From Anniella stebbinsi (taxonomy: Eukaryota > Chordata > Lepidosauria > Squamata > Anniellidae), in the NCBI GenBank assembly GCA_029215795.1, contig JARDYH010000005.1, positions 12,556,001-12,620,000 on the forward strand: a stretch of DNA of 64,000 bases, in the 5' to 3' direction. Below are positions 11,491 to 23,284 of the stretch, piece by piece. A model generated the notes under the pieces. It saw only the letters and a list, made by a program, of their open reading frames with translations, was not told the origin of the DNA and did not search any database. A program made the position numbers and the translations under genes. Position 1 is the stretch's first letter. Every line of letters starts with the position of its first letter.

Positions 11491-11850
11491 GCCCCATTTG
11501 AAGGAGCTCATAATCTATTCTGTATTTGCTAGTCCTGGGGAGGAGTAAGTAGTTAGGTGGGGCAATGAAGTCCCACTCCTAACTACCAGCACCTTGTTCA
11601 TACAGTGTTTCAACTTTCTGTATATTTTCCTATTACACAGTTGTCAGTTAACCCAGTAAGAAGAACCATCTTGTACACATGGAGTCTTTTACACCTCTCT
11701 TGGTGTCTGTGAGGCTTGCTAATTTTCATTTTATTTTTAGGACTTTTTAAACTGGGAAGCTGGTGTGCTGTTAAGTGAAGTGTTGCATTCCAGTGCCATC
11801 TTTATTTGGGTTGAAAAGAGTAGTTTGGTGTTTTTCAGCTTAGACTCCCC

Positions 11851-11869
11851 TCCCCCCCCCCCCCCCCCC
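11851..11869 (+). repeat. Poly-C run
   Basis: Seventeen or more C's with one T. A similar run is at 13681-13693. Confidence 0.9.
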
Positions 11870-11984
11870 AGTATACACGTCTGCCTTATATTTAGGTTCT
11901 TGGACAAGTTACTTTTCTTATAGCCTCATAAGTTTTTCTTCTGAAAAAATGAGTTGTTTTTTGACCAACTTTGCCCACCATTAT

Positions 11985-12140
11985 CATTATTATTATTTAT
12001 TATTATTATTATTTACATTTATATGCCGCCCCATAGCGAAAGCTATGTGGGTGGTTTACAAAGATTAAAAACATTGAACATTTAAAAACCAAAATACACA
12101 ATTTAAAACCATAAAAAGCTTAAAAACAAACTATATAGCA
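11985..12140 (-). mobile_element. L2-clade LINE 3' end fragment
   Basis: (ATT)n tail, then ATATGCCGCCCCATAGCG and GGTTTACAAAGATTAAAAAC. Same end as the 8838 copy. Confidence 0.65.
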
Positions 12141-12277
12141 GAATGAGCAAGCCCTGCCATGGCAGTCATTTTGTGAGGGCATCCACAATTCAAAATTCCA
12201 GATGTGCCCACTGACCCCCAAAAAAGTTGGTGGCCTCTGTTGTACACAATGTGCACAGATTTGGGGAAAAGTGGATG

Positions 12278-12588
12278 GTGGGTGAAAAGGAGGACAGGGC
12301 TCCTATATCTTTAACAGTTGCATAGATAAGGGAATTTCAGCAGGTGCTATTTGTATGCACGCGGCAGCTGGTGAAATTCCCTCTTTGTCACAACTTTTAA
12401 AACTGCAGAAGCTATGCTAGCGTGACCAGATAAAAGGAGGGCAGGGCTCCTGCAGCTTTAACTGTTGTGATGGAGAGGGAATTTCACCAGGTGCTGCATG
12501 CATACGATTGGCACCTTCTGAAATTCCCTTTTCTACGCCACTGTTGAAAATACAGGAGCCCTGCCCTCCTTTTCATATGGTCACCCTA
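12278..12588. mobile_element. Family A hAT-type MITE, diverged
   Basis: Left end has lost the ACCATAT part of the TIR (GGGTGAAAAGG). Right end TCATATGGTCACCCTA is intact. The centre GCTAGCGTGACCAGATAAAAG marks the second arm. Confidence 0.7.
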
Positions 12589-12861
12589 CCTGACTAAATC
12601 AACGATCATCAATATGTGACAGGGGAAGGCTCAGAGGGAGTGTAGCATTTGCCTGAGAAACAGCTTTTTCTCCCCGCTCCATTTTGAGATCCCAGACGCT
12701 TAGACAGGCCAATGGTTTGTCTTGGTATTAATCATTTCCTGCTTCCTTATGTCCATAAGCCTTTGGCATTGGCTGACATAATAGATTTCATTATTACTTT
12801 GTTTGAAAACAGGGCTGTACACCTTCATTGGTAGATAAATGTACTAAAGCATGATTGGATT

Positions 12862-12950
12862 ACTTATTTTTTATTTTTATTTATTTATTTATTTATTGCA
12901 TTTCTATACTGCCCAATAGCGGAAGCTCTCTGGGCAGTTTACAAAGCTCT
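12862..12950 (-). mobile_element. L2-clade LINE 3' tail fragment
   Basis: ATTT repeats, then CTATACTGCCCAATAGCGGA and GCTCTCTGGGCAGTTTACAA. Confidence 0.6.
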
Positions 12951-13288
12951 CAGGGCGGTATCCTTCCAGATGTTTTGGCCTACAATGATTGCAAGAAAGA
13001 AAATATAGTTTTTTCTTCTAATCTAGCTTTTCTTTATCGAGCTGGATCTTACATATCCTTTAATATCTTCAAAAAGGACAGCCATATGTAGTATTTGTAG
13101 TCAAATTCAAATTTGTTTACATGAAATTGGTTCAATTGGTTCATAAGTCCAAATTAAACGCTCTTTACTGACCTTTTATGAAAGGACTGAACCATTTTGA
13201 AAGGACTGAACCATGAGGGTCTAGTTTGAATCTACCTTATACTGGTAAGGGGAGTAGGGTTGAGTGTTGATGTTTTTTTACTAAATTT

Positions 13289-13608
13289 TAGGCTGACCAG
13301 ATAAAATCCAGGTCAGGGCTCATGTAACTTTAACAGTTGTAGAGAAAAGGGAATTTCAGCCAGTGTCATTTGTATGCAATTAGTTCCTGGCAAAATTCCC
13401 CCTACATCACAACAGTTAAAGGTGCAGGCACTATACTAGAGTGACTATATACAAAAGAAGGCAGGACCCCTGCAACTTTAACTGTTGTGGTGAAGAGGGA
13501 ATTTCACCAGGAACTAATTGCATACAAATGACACTGGCTGAAATCCCCTTTTCTCTACAACTGTTAAAGTTACATGAGCCCTAACCTGGATTTTATCTGG
13601 TCACCCTA
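13289..13608. mobile_element. Family A hAT-type MITE, 320 bp
   Basis: TAGGCTGACC...GGTCACCCTA with exact 8-bp flanking duplication CTAAATTT (13281-13288, 13609-13616). One of the clearest copies. Confidence 0.88.
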
Positions 13609-13745
13609 CTAAATTTAGGAGTTTTCTTCTTTGTTCTTGTGCTTAGGTGAAAGGCTTTGTGGAGCAGGGCCAAGGGCAACCCCCCCCCCCCCCGTGTCTT
13701 ATTTTTGGCATGAGAAACTTTTTTTCTTTTGTTTTTTGTGTTAGG

Positions 13746-14065
13746 TAGGCTGACCATATGAAAAGGAGGACAGGGCTCCTGTAACTTTAACAGTTGTAGA
13801 GAAAAGGGAATTTCAGCCAGTATCATTTGTATGCAATTAGTTCCTGGTGATATTCCCTCTTCATCACAACAGTTAAAGTTGCAGGCACTATACTAGAGTG
13901 ACCAGATACAAAAGAAGCCAGGGCCTCTGCAACTTTAACTGCTATGATGAAGAGGGAGTTTCACCAGGAACTAATTGCATACAAATGACACTGGCTGAAA
14001 TTCCCTTTTCTCTACAGCTGTTAAAGTTACAGGAGCCCTGTCCTCCTTTTCATATGGTCAGCCTA
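13746..14065. mobile_element. Family A hAT-type MITE
   Basis: TAGGCTGACCATATG...CATATGGTCAGCCTA. The flanks share TGTTAGG (13739-13745, 14066-14072). Only seven base pairs separate it from the next copy. Confidence 0.82.
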
Positions 14066-14072
14066 TGTTAGG

Positions 14073-14391
14073 TAGGCTGACCATATGAAAAGGAGGACAG
14101 GGCTCCTGTATCTTTAACAGTTTCATAGGAAAGGGAATTTCAGCAGGTGTTATTTGTATATATGCAGAACCTGGTGAAATTACCTCATCATCACAAAGTT
14201 AAAGCTGCAGAAGCCCTGCCCTCTTTTGTACATGGTCAAGAGGACAGGGCTCCTGCCGCTTTAACTGTTGTGATGAAGAGGGAATTTCACCAGGTTCTGT
14301 ATATATACAAACAACACCTGCTGAAATTCCCTGTCCTTTACAACTGTTAAAGATATAGGAGCCATGTCCTCCTTTTCATATGGTCACCCTA
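14073..14391. mobile_element. Family A hAT-type MITE in the target duplication of its neighbour
   Basis: TAGGCTGACC...GGTCACCCTA with exact 8-bp duplication ATGTTAGG (14065-14072, 14392-14399). The left duplication overlaps the last base and target duplication of the preceding copy, so this one inserted second. Confidence 0.85.
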
Positions 14392-14439
14392 ATGTTAGGT
14401 AAACTCAGCATCAATGAAACGCCTATTTGGACATTCACA

Positions 14440-14620
14440 ATGCAATCCTTTGCATGCTTCCTTGGAAGTAAGTGGCACTGAGTTCAATGGGGCTTACTCC
14501 TATGTAAGTATACTTAGGATTTCAGCATTGTGCTGCAATCATTTGCCCACTTTCCTAGCAGTAAGCTCCATTGCATAATTGGACTTACTTCTGAGTGAAC
14601 ATGCATAGTATTGCATTGTT
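14440..14620. repeat. Family F repeats, two tandem pieces
   Basis: GCAATCCTTTGCATGC, CAATGGGGCTTACTCC and then a second TAAGCTCCATTG and GACTTACTTCTGAGTG segment. Followed by a 23-bp direct duplication around GTGTACTATTTTTCCATG (14632-14678). Confidence 0.5.
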
Positions 14621-14713
14621 AGTGTACTATTTTTCCATGTGTACGTCAGAATAGTGTACTATTTTTCCATGTGTACACCATGTTTGAATGCCTTGCAGTT
14701 TTATTGATTGCAC

Positions 14714-15022
14714 CTATGCAGTGGTTGCCTCATACTTCCATGTCTGTTCCTGGGAATCCAAGAATATCTTTGCACAGGTATGCTGTTTCTGCTCATATTC
14801 GGGGGTTGCCATCAGCACACCTGACTCACCAGCAGCTACCCTGTCCATATACCTGATAGTTGCAGAGAATCCAAGGCAATTCCCAGCTATGCTGAATGCC
14901 ACATCAAATATGATATTTGGAACAGGAGCTGGATTTTTGGCAGGCTTGGCTTTCACTTTAAACATTGCAAGTTTCTGCATTTCGATTTTGGGGCATCCTC
15001 CAGATGTGATAGACTGTAACAC
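14714..15022 (-). pseudogene. Unrecognised open frame, possible decayed coding fragment
   Basis: A 102-codon minus-strand frame (AMFKVKAKPAKNPAPVPN, FSIAGNCLGFSATIRYMD, GVLMATPEYEQKQHTC, LDSQEQTWKYEATTA) has a composition more protein-like than most chance frames here, but I do not recognise it. It overlaps a family D half-repeat at its 5' end and continues past a TAG. It could be a retrogene remnant, a transposon-derived fragment or chance. Confidence 0.2.
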
Positions 15023-15041
15023 TCATCATTGGGCTTGTTAG

Positions 15042-15095
15042 CTCGGGATGATAGGTGTGCAGTCCAAGACATCTGGAGGGCAACAGGTTGGGAAA
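15042..15095. repeat. Family D half copy
   Basis: CATCTGGAGGGCAACAGGTTGGGAAAGGC-type arm without a clear partner. Confidence 0.5.
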
Positions 15096-15669
15096 GGCTG
15101 GTTTAAATGTTACATGTAGAGCTGTCACATAATTTATGTATATGGCTAAAAGCAGGAGTCCTGAAGTAAGAAATGTACCTTTGTTTATGGATAAGGTCAC
15201 AGCAGGCAACGTTTTAGAAGAATCATTCTTCTGTGTGTGAGCAATGCTGGTTGTTTGTAAATGGTTGTATAAATGTAAAAATACATTAAAAATAGCCTAC
15301 TGCGTGATTAATTGAGGCCACCTTTTTAGTCAGTTATTTTCCTCCCCTACTGATGAATTAGTTAGTTGATTAAGGGTGCATTCCTATCCTATAGAGTTAG
15401 GCCTGCTGAAGGGCTTTAGAATCTGGCAGATGCCCTGTTAAATTCTGCCCTTTTCACACCATTATATTATAAACTTTTTATCATGTCCCTTGCTCTTCGC
15501 TATTATGTGTGCATTTACGGGTCAAATTCTGCAAGAAATCAAGTTGAGATTAAAGCATGAAAATGCTTGTCTTTTATTGATTTGCATATAATTATTCTTT
15601 ATAACACAATTTTCGTTTGTGGGAGGGAGCAAGCATTAACAGAAAATATAGGACAACCTACAACTTGGT

Positions 15670-15806
15670 TTTTAGGCCAGCTTTTTCCCAACCTAGTGGT
15701 TTTGGACTACACTCCTTTCATTCCCAGCCCACATGGCCATTGGCTTCTAGTGATGGGAGTTGAAGTCCAACACCTGTAGGGCATGAGGTGGGGGAAGGCT
15801 GTTCTA
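15670..15806. repeat. Family D foldback repeat
   Basis: CCAGCTTTTTCCCAACCTAG arm, CATTCCCAGCC centre, and GGTGGGGGAAGGCTG right arm. Confidence 0.55.
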
Positions 15807-16050
15807 GTTTGACTGCAATCTGTCCTATACACGTCTACTCCAAAGTAAGCCCCATTGAATTCAACAGTCCAAATTCCCTCTCTGTTTTTCTGGCTCGGGG
15901 GAAGCATGGTTCTTTTCTGGCTTTCCACACTGTTGTGGCTTTGTGTGTGATGCTCCGATTTTGTCCTAACACAGGACATCATGTCTTGTTGTTTCCCTAA
16001 AATAGTCTGTTTCCCCTTTTCTCACCCCCTCCTGGCCCTGCTCAGCTTGG

Positions 16051-16394
16051 GCCCACTCTACAAGAATTCGGCTTGACGCCTGGTTGCCCAGTTATGCGCA
16101 GCTTCTCACCATCGCATTTACGCCTAATTCCTATAAATGACAGGCGGTGAAGCGCATTACCGGCAGTATGAAACGCACTTTAAAGTGGTTGAAATGCGGA
16201 GAATCGCTTGTTTACATGGTCATGAGGCGCTTTAACTCCCGCGGAAAATTTAAACTCACTATTTAACACGCATTTGATAATGCGCATAATCGGACAGAAA
16301 AAGCGCCTCGACCCCCGATTTGCGCACTGCTCTTGTAGCGGTAAATTTTTTAATGCGCCTCGAAAGAGCTTTAAATCGCTCTTGTAGAGGCAGC
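16051..16394. mobile_element. Family B TIR element, 344 bp
   Basis: Starts GCCCACTCTACAAG and ends CTCTTGTAGAGGCAGC, with exact 5-bp duplication CTTGG (16046-16050, 16395-16399). Same length as the 2639 and 39214 copies. CpG words are largely kept, suggesting recent spread. Confidence 0.83.
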
Positions 16395-17614
16395 CTTGGT
16401 CAGTGCAGGCATCTCAAACTGGAGAAGTGTGAACTTTGTAGACCTGCCCAACAAGGTTGTGTAAACACAGAAAGCAAATATTGAGGCCTAGTGAGGTTGC
16501 AGTGAGATGTGGTCATGCTCACTCATTCGAGCACAAATCTCGTCTTCTTTGAGACTTGACGTGGTGATTCTACACAGTGCGACAACCCACCCCACCCTTA
16601 CTTACTTACTTACAGGGAGTTTGAGCAGTGTGAAATTGGAAGCCTTTCTTCGAACCTCAGATCTCGCCACTGTAGCCAGGGTTCTCGTACCTTATAACAC
16701 TGCAGAAATGTCACGCTGTAGCTGTTGACAGCCTAGACATATAATGGTGAGGAAAGCGGCATCTGTTTAATTGCTGCTCTGCAGTGTTTAAAGGCACAGG
16801 AACTCTGTTCGTATGGACATCAACCAGATTTTAATTGTGTCGTTTTTCAGGCAAAACAGGCTGTTTTAATTATGTGGCCTATGGCTGTGTCCAAGGCTGT
16901 TTGTAGATGGGTGGCCTCCTAGAGCTACCCTATCATTGCTTTTCTATTGTAAGGAATAAACGGAATTGCGATGGATTTTCCACACAATTGTAGTGCACTT
17001 TTCCATACATAAGTATTGTACTTTTCCCTGCGTGTAGAACCTGCTAATTTTGATCCACACCAGTGGGTGTGGCACAGCGGCTGTAAGTGGAGCCATTTCA
17101 AGCTCAGCGCAGATTCACTATAACACTTGTGATTTAGCCTATTTATTACCCTATTTTTTATCACTCTTTAAATTCATACTAAATTGCTTTTCTGGCTATA
17201 CGTTTTTTAAAATTAAAGGTGTGTATAGCACCATAATGGTCTTGTGCTGTTATACTGCTATAACACTATAATACAGTAATGATATTTTTAAAAATGATTT
17301 AAAAAAAAAACAATTTTCAAGTCACCATTATTTTTCAACATGGTTAATGGTGGTGACCAGTAAGGTCCTCTCCCTCCCTCAAACCATTTAAAAAAGAATT
17401 AACGTTATAGCATTATGGTGTTATTGGTCTATACCTGTCTTTCGGTATATTTTTATAAAAAATAATTACAGCCAGAAAAGCATTTTAGCCCTAATTAATA
17501 TTAACCATAGCTAAAAGTAACATTGTCCCCATTATGAACCGTAGTTTTCTTTTAACCAGGTTTGGATGCTTGTTTAAAATCCCCGTATAAGTGCAAGCCC
17601 TAGTTAGTGTGAAC
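16395..17614. other. No gene or clear repeat seen
   Basis: Unique-looking sequence with a short CTTA tandem near 16598-16612. Confidence 0.35.
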
Positions 17615-17692
17615 TGCAGTCCTACACACACTTATCTGGGAGTTAACTACGTCGGATTTACTTGGGATAAACATATATAATAGGATTAACCA
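17615..17692. repeat. Family F repeat, diverged
   Basis: CAGTCCTACACACACTTATC and GGATTTACTTGGGATAAACA line up with the 5424 copy. Confidence 0.4.
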
Positions 17693-17854
17693 TAAATATT
17701 ATGAAGTATAGTTTGCTTTTGACCAGGTTTCGATGCTTGTTTAAAATCCTCATGCCCATCATGGTTAATCCTAGCGGAGAGTGCATGTGTGAGAGGGGCA
17801 GAGATGGGTACAGTCCTAGCCCATCTTTCCTCTCTTAATTACATTGAGAATGTT

Positions 17855-17962
17855 TAGAATGGCCAGATGCAAAAGAGGACAGGGCGTCACACCTTCAGTA
17901 GTTTTATAGGACAACTGTTAAAGGTGCATGAGCCCTGTCTTCTTTTGTAATTGGCCATCCTA
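17855..17962. mobile_element. Family A derivative, 108 bp
   Basis: Keeps the TIRs (TAGAATGGCCAG / TTGGCCATCCTA) and the CAGGGC / GCCCTGTC subterminal arms but has lost most of the interior. Flanks AGAATGTT and GGAACGTT match at 6 of 8. Confidence 0.55.
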
Positions 17963-19335
17963 GGAACGTTACATCTGCAGAGTTTTTCAGTCATAGAACT
18001 TGTCATCCAGGCATACTTGAGCCTGGACCATGTCTCAAGTGTGCAAAGGAAATGCTGTTGGGACTGACTGCAGCAGATTATTGCTGGGGAACTTCTGGGA
18101 GGTGAGGAGCTAGGCGTTCAGATGTTTGGATTTTGTTTCTTCCCAGCCATCCTCCTTTAGGAGTGCCCTGGGAACTGGCATTCTGTGGGCTGCGGGCAGC
18201 TTCCCAGTCATACCACATCTGCAGTCGACCAGCCTCACCTTTTGCCCAGATTCCAGCTCCTGGATACACACCCTGGATAAGATAATGCCCACCCAGGTGT
18301 TTTTTTCTGGGAAGAGCAGTGGGAGCCACAGGTGGCATGGTGAAAATAGAAACATCAGGCAGGAGATGGGGAAGGGCAATGTTTTTTTGGTTCTGCAAAG
18401 GGAATAACCCAGGACCCCAGAGATGATATCATGACTTCCTACATCTCCTGCTTTAACCACCTTCTAGAGCTTAAAACAGGAAGCAAGATGTCCTGGCTGT
18501 CAGCCACCTTTTCCAAGCCCAGTAGGCCCCATTATCCTGCCAGAGCCAGCCTAGAAACCAGGTGTTCTGTGTCTTCTGTGGGAACATAACTTTGAGCTAA
18601 GGATGCGGTTAAAGATCAAGGCACCAACCAGACATCTCCATTGTTGCTTCTGCCCCACCCAGCCTCCGGAGTTCTTTCCCAGGTGTAGGCAGCAGGATTA
18701 ACCCTTGAGTTTCTTGGTTCCAACGACTCCAGCTGCCAGAAAAATGTGGCTATATTTTCTAGGATTGGAAAAACTCCCCTTGTGTGAACAGGAACTTTCC
18801 TCTCTATACAAAAAACCGCTCACCCACATGTCTGCCATTGTGGTGTATATAAACATTGACGTTAAAAATGCAAAAACTCCACATTTAACATAACATGTAG
18901 TTTGGCCCAGAAGTGGAGGGTTGTCTTATCTAGCAAGACTCCTGTTTTTTTGGATATTTATTGGTTGCAGAGATTAAAAGCATAGGAGTTTTGCCAGAAA
19001 AAGAAGCTGGTCAACCTACAGAGAATTGAGTTTTCCTATATTTTTATTTTTAAAATTTATAAACCACACCTTTATCCCAAATTACACATTTAATACAGTT
19101 AAAATGAATGAAATCTAAACACCAGTGCAATAGAAGCTTGAGGTGGTGTTTCTATCTTTAGTTGTTCTTAGTTGAGGGCTTCTTTTGTGGCCTTAACTGT
19201 TGTACGACCCACAGACGTTCCAAAAGATAAACCCATTTCCTCATATGTAGTGCTGGTAATGCTTTGCTTGTTGAAGATGTGCCTGTAATGCAGGTAAAAG
19301 GCATTAGAGGAATGGGAGAGAACAGCACACACTTC
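17963..19335. other. No gene seen
   Basis: Overlapping open frames on both strands at 18078-18460 have no recognisable domain and no splice context; treated as non-coding. Confidence 0.35.
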
Positions 19336-19648
19336 TGTGGAGAATGCCCTAGTGGGTTATTGTGTTGTCTAAACGCAGAGCATTTTCCGCAGGGTGGCTT
19401 GTTAAACATGCGTTGTGGTTTATTTTTCTCAAGCCACCTTGAGAACCCATGGCTTGTTGTTGGTTTGTTCAGGGTGTTTAACAAGCCACACTGCATTGTT
19501 AACAAGCAACTGTGAGGAAAACTCTCTGTGTTCAGACAACACGATAATCCAGCCTGCGGAAAATGCAGTACATTCAGACAACACAACAAATTCATGATTC
19601 AAGAACAACCCAAACTGGGTGAGTTAACGTGTTGTGTGAACTCAGCCT
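19336..19648. repeat. Foldback MITE of unknown family
   Basis: CAGGGTGGCTTGTTAAACAT and GTTTAACAAGCCACACTGC are inverted arms. Right end GTTGTGTGAACTCAGCCT resembles the 9608 repeat. Confidence 0.45.
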
Positions 19649-20114
19649 ATATCTGATAGTCCCATTTGTGGGCCACCCTTAATGGAGCTCTACATCTACC
19701 TGCTTGAAGCATCCGCTTTGCCTTGTTTTATGGCAAGACCATCCCTGCTGAAATCCTATGTGCGTGTCCATCCTTGGCCTGTATTCATCTGATGCATGCT
19801 CATTAGATACCCAAAATTCACATGCACCAAAGTCTTTTGCCCATGTGGATCCCCCAATATGAATATACACACTTGGTGATGATGGTAACAGGACCAGCAC
19901 AGACCAATTTGAAACCTGCACAACATATTTTCTACTGTAATTACAGAGGGTGACCTGGACAAAATGTTCCAGTTTTTTCTCAGGACCCTCTGTGCATTTC
20001 TAGTTGTGTATATTAGTGCTAAGCTGAAAGGCAATACTACGCCTGCCTAACTACTTAGAATAGGTTGCCAATAACTTTAATCCCCATCAATTCTACCAAA
20101 ACTGAACTATACCA

Positions 20115-20431
20115 TAGGGTTACCATATGGAAAAGAGGATAGGGCTCCTGCATCTTTAACAGTTGATAGAAAAGGGAATTTCAGTAGGTGTCATTTGTAT
20201 GCATGCAGCAGCTGGTGAAATTCCCTCTTCATCACAACAATTAAAGCTGCAGAAGCCTTCCCCTCTTTTGTACCTGGTCAAGAGGGCAGGGCTTCTGCAG
20301 CTTTAACTGTTGTGATGAAGAGGGAATTTCACCAGCTGCTGTATGCATACAAATGTCACCTGCTGAAATTCCCTTTTCTGTACAAATATTAAAGTTACAG
20401 GAGCCCTGTCCTCCTTTCCACATGGTCGCCA
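20115..20431. mobile_element. Family A hAT-type MITE
   Basis: TAGGGTTACCATATGG...CCACATGGTCGCCA. The centre is head-to-head (CTCTTTTGTACCTGGTCAAG), a deletion variant of the dimer junction. ACTATACCA occurs just left of this copy and just right of the next one. Confidence 0.75.
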
Positions 20432-20439
20432 TACTATAC

Positions 20440-20757
20440 TAGGCTGACCATTTGAAAAGGAGGACAGGGCTCATATAACTTTAACAGTTGTAGAGAAAAG
20501 GGAATTTCAACCAGTGCATTTGTATGCAATTAGTTCCTGGTGATATTCCCTCTTCATCACAACAGTTAAAGTTGCAGAGCCCTGCCTTCTTTTGTATATG
20601 GTCACTCTAGTATAGTGCCTGCACCTTTAACAGTTGTGATGAAGAGGGAATTTCACCAGGAACTAATTGCATACAAATGACACCTGCTGAAATTCCCTTT
20701 CCTCTACAACTGTTAAAGTTATATGAGCCCTGTCCTCCTTTTCAGATGGTCAGCCTA
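20440..20757. mobile_element. Family A hAT-type MITE
   Basis: TAGGCTGACC...GGTCAGCCTA with flanking ACTATAC repeats (20433-20439, 20758-20764). It sits 8 bp after the previous copy. Confidence 0.8.
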
Positions 20758-20889
20758 ACTATACCATATATCATTCCACCTTGCAATCGCCTGGGGGCTT
20801 GCAAGCTTTTGTTCTTGAGTCTGTTTTGTCGCAAAGTTGAGATCTGAGCTCTGCACAAAGAGCTTTTCCTTTTCTGATTTTCCACTACA

Positions 20890-21190
20890 TAACCTCTAGG
20901 TGGTGCTGTGCTATAGCGGAATATCACAATCACAAATGACCTAGCGGTGACTGAACAAGAAAGAGATCTTGGGGTTGTGGTGGACAGCTTGATGAAAATG
21001 TCAATCCGGTGTGCAGCCACTGTAAAGAAGGCAAACTCTATGTTAGGCATTATTAGAAAAAGAATCAAGAATAAAACTGTCATACTGCCTTTATACAAAT
21101 CTATGGCACGACCACACTTAGAATATTGTGTACAGTTTTGATCACCATACCTAAAAAAAGATATTAAAGAGCTGGAAAAATCTCTCATAT
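20890..21190 (+). mobile_element. CR1-type LINE fragment, C-terminal ORF2 coding
   Basis: Encodes QERDLGVVVDSLMKMS, CAATVKKANSMLGIIRK and MARPHLEYCVQF, then a stop where CR1 proteins have Trp. A short internal piece of ORF2; dead. Confidence 0.75.
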
Positions 21191-21297
21191 GTCCCCTCCT
21201 ATAATCATATGTTAGTCAGTTCTCAACATTCATTCAGTCCTACTCTCCCAAAACTCCATCCATCCTCCTGTAATGTAATGTGACCAAGAAACAGAAC

Positions 21298-21610
21298 TAG
21301 GCTGACCATATGAAAAGGAGGACAGGGCTCATGTAACTTTAACAGTTGTAGAGAAAAGAGAATTTCAGCCAGTGTCATTTGTATGCAATTAGTTCCTGGT
21401 GATCTTCCCTCTTCATCACAAAGGTGCAGGCACTATACTAGAGTGACCAGATACAAAAGAAGGCAGGGCTCCTGCAACTTTAACTGTTGTGTTGAAGAGG
21501 GAATTTTACCAGGAACTAATTGCATACAAATGACACTGGCTGAAATCCCCTTTTCTCTACAACTGTTAAAGTTACATGACCCCTGTCCTCCTTTTCATAT
21601 GGTCAGCCTA
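21298..21610. mobile_element. Family A hAT-type MITE
   Basis: TAGGCTGACC...GGTCAGCCTA with exact 8-bp duplication AACAGAAC (21290-21297, 21611-21618). About 7 bp shorter than the others owing to a small internal deletion near 21420. Confidence 0.87.
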
Positions 21611-21618
21611 AACAGAAC

Positions 21619-21925
21619 CCAGGGCAGGGCTGTGCAGTTTGCATATAAGAGCTGGCTTGGTTCTGCGAAGCGTGGCGCTCTCTTTGTTCTCCCTCTACCA
21701 ACAGGCAAACAGACATTTTTCCTCAGGCAGGCCTTTGGCATGTAAGCTGGTCTGTTGCTGAAGATTTTTTTAATTGGTTGGGTGCTATTTATTTATTGGG
21801 TTTTTAATTTGTTTTTATGTTACATTTTAATTAAGATTGTTTTTCATCTGTATTTTATTATTGTTAGCTACCTTGGGCACCATTTTTTGGTGGAAAGGCG
21901 GGATATAAATTAAAAAAAATATGGG
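21619..21925 (+). mobile_element. L2-like LINE 3' end
   Basis: Coding tail ends KQTFFLRQAFGM, then a 3' UTR with GCTACCTTGGGCACC and GGTGGAAAGGCGGGATATAA and an A-rich end. Confidence 0.65.
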
Positions 21926-22332
21926 GCAGGCTGCATTTTGAGATGCAGTTGAAAGGAAACAAAACTGGTTTCCATGGAAGTTGCTGGGATTATAAGGTGT
22001 GGGCAGAAACACTAGTTCCTATCTTCAGTGCTTTTCCTGTGGGTATGCCTTTAAGTTCTCCCATATGACTGAGCCTGTAGAGATGTCTGGGATATGCTGG
22101 GATACTTGTATCATCCTGCTAAACGGCAAGGAGGATTTTACCACAGGTCAGCTGCAGATGTGTGGCAAAATGCTTGCTTGCCTGCACCGGCTAGTGAATT
22201 ATTATTGGTTGTTGTTATTGGTTCCTGTGAGAAAAAGCAAAGAGTTGCACATGGAAACAATGTTGTATTTTGGACAAAATATGTCCACTACTCTTTCTCC
22301 ATGCCCAACCCAAATGCTGCTTTTGTGTTGAG

Positions 22333-22500
22333 TAGGGTGACCATATGGAAAGGAGGACAGGGCTCCTGTATCTTTAACGGTTGCATGGAGAAGGGAATTT
22401 CAGCAGGTGTCATTTGTATGCATGCAGCACATCGTGAAATTCCCTCTTATTCACAACAGTTAAAGCTTCAGGAGCCCTGCCCTCTTGACCAGATACAAAA
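22333..22500. mobile_element. Family A, single-arm copy
   Basis: Begins TAGGGTGACCATATGG and stops after GCCCTCTTGACCAGATAC, i.e. one arm with a truncated right TIR, abutting an L2 fragment. Confidence 0.7.
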
Positions 22501-22898
22501 AGCAGTAACAATTAAAAAAAATTAATACATTAAAACAGGTCCAGAGTATTCCTAAAGTCCTGCTGGAACAAAAAAGTTTTTGCCTGCCTCCCAAAGTGTA
22601 AAAAGGAGTGGGCTAGTCTAGCCTTCCTAGGAAGGGAGTTCCAGTACCTTGGAGCAGCCACTGAGAAGGCCCTCTCCAGTGTCCCATCAGGCATGCCTGA
22701 GATGACAGTGGGACCGAGAGAAAGGCCTCCCCTGAAGATCTCAGAGCACGGACAGGCTCATATGGGAGAATACGGTTTTTCTGATAACCTGTACCTAAGT
22801 CATATAGGACTTTATAGGTCATAACCAATGCTTTGAATTGTGCTTGGAAACAGACCAGTAGCCAGTGGAGCTGTTGTAACAGGGGAGTTGTATGCTTC
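22501..22898 (-). mobile_element. L2-clade LINE fragment
   Basis: Minus strand encodes LLQQLHWLLVCFQAQFKALV and TYKVLYDLGTGY, homologous to the 8838 and 10335 copies. Frameshifted. Confidence 0.65.
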
Positions 22899-23035
22899 AC
22901 TGCACTATGATCTGCAGAAACGAGCAAATGCGTGGAGATGAGTGTTATTTCCTGCTAATGGCTGCACATCAGGCTGTTGTTAAGGAAAGGCACAGTTTTG
23001 ACCACCAGTTGAAAAGCTGGCAGGCTAAGTTAGAT
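22899..23035. repeat. Interspersed repeat (ATGGCTGCACATCAGGCTG)
   Basis: Contains GATCTGCAGAAACGAGCAAA, ATGGCTGCACATCAGGCTG and GTTAAGGAAAGGCACAG. Close relatives at 26460-26592 and, split, at 52950-53405. Confidence 0.6.
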
Positions 23036-23101
23036 TTGATGTACGCACATGTGAGAGCACCAGGAACATTTCCCCCATCCCTGCAGAGTCAATCCTCCAT
23101 T

Positions 23102-23283
23102 GCTCTTTTGTATCTGGTCACTGTAGCTAAAGAGGGCAGAGCTCCTGCAGCTTTAACTGTTGTGATGAAGAGGGAATTTCACCAGGTGCTGCATGCATAC
23201 AAAGGACACCTGCTGAAATTCCCTTTTCTATACAACTGTTAAAGATACAGGAGCCCGGTCCTCTTTTTCATATGGCCACCCTA
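23102..23283. mobile_element. Family A, single-arm copy
   Basis: Starts near TTTTGTATCTGGTCACTGTA and ends CATATGGCCACCCTA. It holds one palindromic arm plus part of the dimer junction. Confidence 0.65.
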
Positions 23284-23284
23284 A

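Noticed and set aside
18078..18460. Overlapping frames on both strands near 18.1-18.5 kb as an exon
   Set aside because: No recognisable motif and no consistent splice sites.
23060..23284. CRISPR-like regular repeats from the recurring CTTTAAC-GTTG words
   Set aside because: The words are arms of dispersed MITEs with target duplications, not a spaced direct-repeat array, and the genome is eukaryotic.
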